Source: Clostridia bacterium
GTDB taxonomy: Bacteria; Bacillota_A; Clostridia; Lachnospirales; Cellulosilyticaceae
Direction: 5' to 3'
Assembly (NCBI GenBank): GCA_029239935.1
Contig: JARBTY010000161.1
Span: 1 to 7,063 of the forward strand
DNA: 7,063 nucleotides
Notes under the pieces: generated by a model
Told to the model about the DNA's origin: nothing
The model's input: the letters and a program-made list of their open reading frames with translations, nothing else
Database searches by the model: none
Shown here: piece after piece, positions 5,778 through 7,063 of the stretch
Position numbering within the stretch: position 1 is the stretch's first letter
Layout: each line of letters begins with the position of its first letter
Made by a program: the position numbers and the translations under genes

Positions 5778-7063
5778 GTGAGTGATTATACAAATGAAGA
5801 ATTAATTTTTGGCCTTGATATTGGAACACGGACTGTGGTAGGTATTGTAGGTTGCAAGACGAATAATAAATTCAAGATTCTTGGCTGTGAAAGCATAGAG
5901 CATGAAGAAAGGGCAATGTTAGACGGGCAAATTCATGATATTCAAAAGGTATGTAAAGCCGTTTATCAGATTAAAACCACACTGGAGCAAAAACTTAATA
6001 TTCAACTGACACAGGTGGCTATAGCAGCAGCGGGAAGAGCTTTAAATACACAGATTATATCGGTTGAAAGTGATCATGAAGAAATTCAGGAATTCACAGC
6101 GGCAGATGTACATAATCTCGAATTATATGGTGTAGAAAAAGCAAAAGATGAGCAGCAAAAAGTTGGCACCAAGATGGATTATTTTTGTGTAGCCTATTCA
6201 GTTATTAATTATTATTTGGACGGGTATATTATAAGTAATCTAGAAGGGCATAAAGGCATGTCTATAGGTGCAAAAATGATAGCAACCTTTTTGCCCAAAC
6301 TAGTTATCGACAGTCTTTATGGGGTGACTGAAAGATGTGGTCTTACTGTAACGCATCTTACGTTAGAACCTATAGCAGCTATCAATGCAGTTATACCAGA
6401 AAATCTAAGACTCCTGAATTTAGCTTTAGTGGATATAGGGGCTGGGACTTCAGATATTGCCATTACAAAAGACGGCAGTGTTGTAGCGTATGGTATGATC
6501 CCTATAGCTGGAGATGAAGTGACAGAAGCCATAGTTCATAAATACTTAGTTGATTTTTATACAGCTGAAAAAATCAAACAGCAGCTCACGGTTTCAGAGG
6601 TTATCACTTTTGAAGATATCCTAGGGTTACCTCAACAGGTCACAACGCTTGAAGTTAAACAAGTTATTTTGGAAACGATCAATCATCTGACCCAAAGTAT
6701 TGCAGATAAAATTTTAGAACTAAATGGAGATGCCCCTCCTAATGCGGTATTTTGTGTAGGTGGTGGCAGTCAAATGCTATCAGTGATAGAAAATCTTGCC
6801 ACCTTTTTGAAATTGCCTGAACAAAGGGTGGCACTCAGAACGTCACAGAATGTTTCTGAGGTCTTAGATGATGCGGGGATAGTCAATGGTCCAGAAATGA
6901 TTACACCACTCGGAATCTGCATTACGGCCATGAAAAATAAATACAGTCAATTTGTGACTGTGACATTAAATGATAAAAATGTTCAGTTGCTGAATGCTAA
7001 AAAATTAACTATTTTAGATGCCATTGTTGCATCAGGTATTGAACATACAGATATTTTCCCAAA
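5778..7063 (+). CDS. FtsA-like actin-fold ATPase, 3'-truncated by window edge
   Basis: Member of the FtsA/PilM branch of the actin-HSP70 ATPase superfamily; the frame is open for 428 codons to the window end. Phosphate 1 motif LDIGTRTVVGIV is at 13-24 (Asp 14), and phosphate 2 motif DIGAGTSDIAI is at 219-229 (Asp 219). The adenosine motif VFCVGGGSQM lies near 324-333. Between the phosphate motifs is an FtsA-type insert (VAIAAAGRAL then ISVESDHEEIQEF, about residues 82-106), followed by a stretch typical of FtsA (YFCVAYSVINYYLDG and GAKMIATFLP). The ATPase fold ends near residue 385; sequence then continues as FVTVTLNDKNVQLLNAKKLTILDAI, so the protein has a C-terminal extension instead of the short amphipathic tail of classical FtsA. 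Clostridia carry large FtsA-domain proteins of this kind outside the dcw cluster; their function is not well defined. No ftsZ is beside it. The ATPase family is confident; a role in division is not shown. Confidence 0.88.
   Translation, partial: MSDYTNEELIFGLDIGTRTVVGIVGCKTNNKFKILGCESIEHEERAMLDGQIHDIQKVCKAVYQIKTTLEQKLNIQLTQVAIAAAGRALNTQIISVESDHEEIQEFTAADVHNLELYGVEKAKDEQQKVGTKMDYFCVAYSVINYYLDGYIISNLEGHKGMSIGAKMIATFLPKLVIDSLYGVTERCGLTVTHLTLEPIAAINAVIPENLRLLNLALVDIGAGTSDIAITKDGSVVAYGMIPIAGDEVTEAIVHKYLVDFYTAEKIKQQLTVSEVITFEDILGLPQQVTTLEVKQVILETINHLTQSIADKILELNGDAPPNAVFCVGGGSQMLSVIENLATFLKLPEQRVALRTSQNVSEVLDDAGIVNGPEMITPLGICITAMKNKYSQFVTVTLNDKNVQLLNAKKLTILDAIVASGIEHTDIFP

Noticed and set aside
6317..6532. 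Short open frames on both strands near 6317-6532
   Set aside because: Both lie within the FtsA-like gene, over its phosphate 2 motif; neither has a recognisable domain, and the FtsA-like frame explains the region.

Overview
The window looks like ordinary chromosome from a low-GC Gram-positive anaerobe of the class Clostridia, perhaps a Lachnospirales or Cellulosilyticum-like lineage. That placement rests on AT-rich codon use, strong AGGAGG-type ribosome binding sites, a PolA with a decayed proofreading domain, and an FtsA-like ATPase outside any dcw cluster. It is inferred from sequence character, not from a search. No mobile element, CRISPR array, RNA gene or sign of recent transfer is visible.

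All six genes lie on the plus strand and fill nearly the whole window. From left to right they are: the 3' three quarters of polA (5' end cut by the window edge); coaE (dephospho-CoA kinase); a small membrane-anchored lytic transglycosylase that starts with TTG; a family 5 (oligopeptide-type) ABC substrate-binding lipoprotein with no permease genes beside it; a galactose-1-phosphate uridylyltransferase (GalT)-like, HIT-superfamily protein; and the first 428 codons of a large FtsA-like actin-fold ATPase (GTG start, 3' end cut by the window edge).

Four of the five gene junctions are 7 to 15 bases long, and in each the upstream stop codon overlaps the ribosome binding site of the next gene. The exception is the 64-base gap between the binding protein and the GalT-like gene, which holds a candidate sigma-A-type promoter. 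The simplest reading is a polA-coaE-transglycosylase-binding protein transcription unit followed by a GalT-like/FtsA-like unit that may be read through or separately started. No intrinsic terminator was found, and no stretch over 300 bases lacks a gene.

Functionally the first two genes are housekeeping (DNA repair and replication; coenzyme A synthesis). The next two act at the cell surface: one cuts peptidoglycan and the next binds a solute, probably a peptide. The last two are a nucleotidyl-transfer type enzyme of unknown substrate and a cytoskeletal-type ATPase that is probably not the canonical divisome FtsA. I see no clearly undescribed system; the transglycosylase/binding-protein pair and the FtsA-like protein are the parts most worth a second look.
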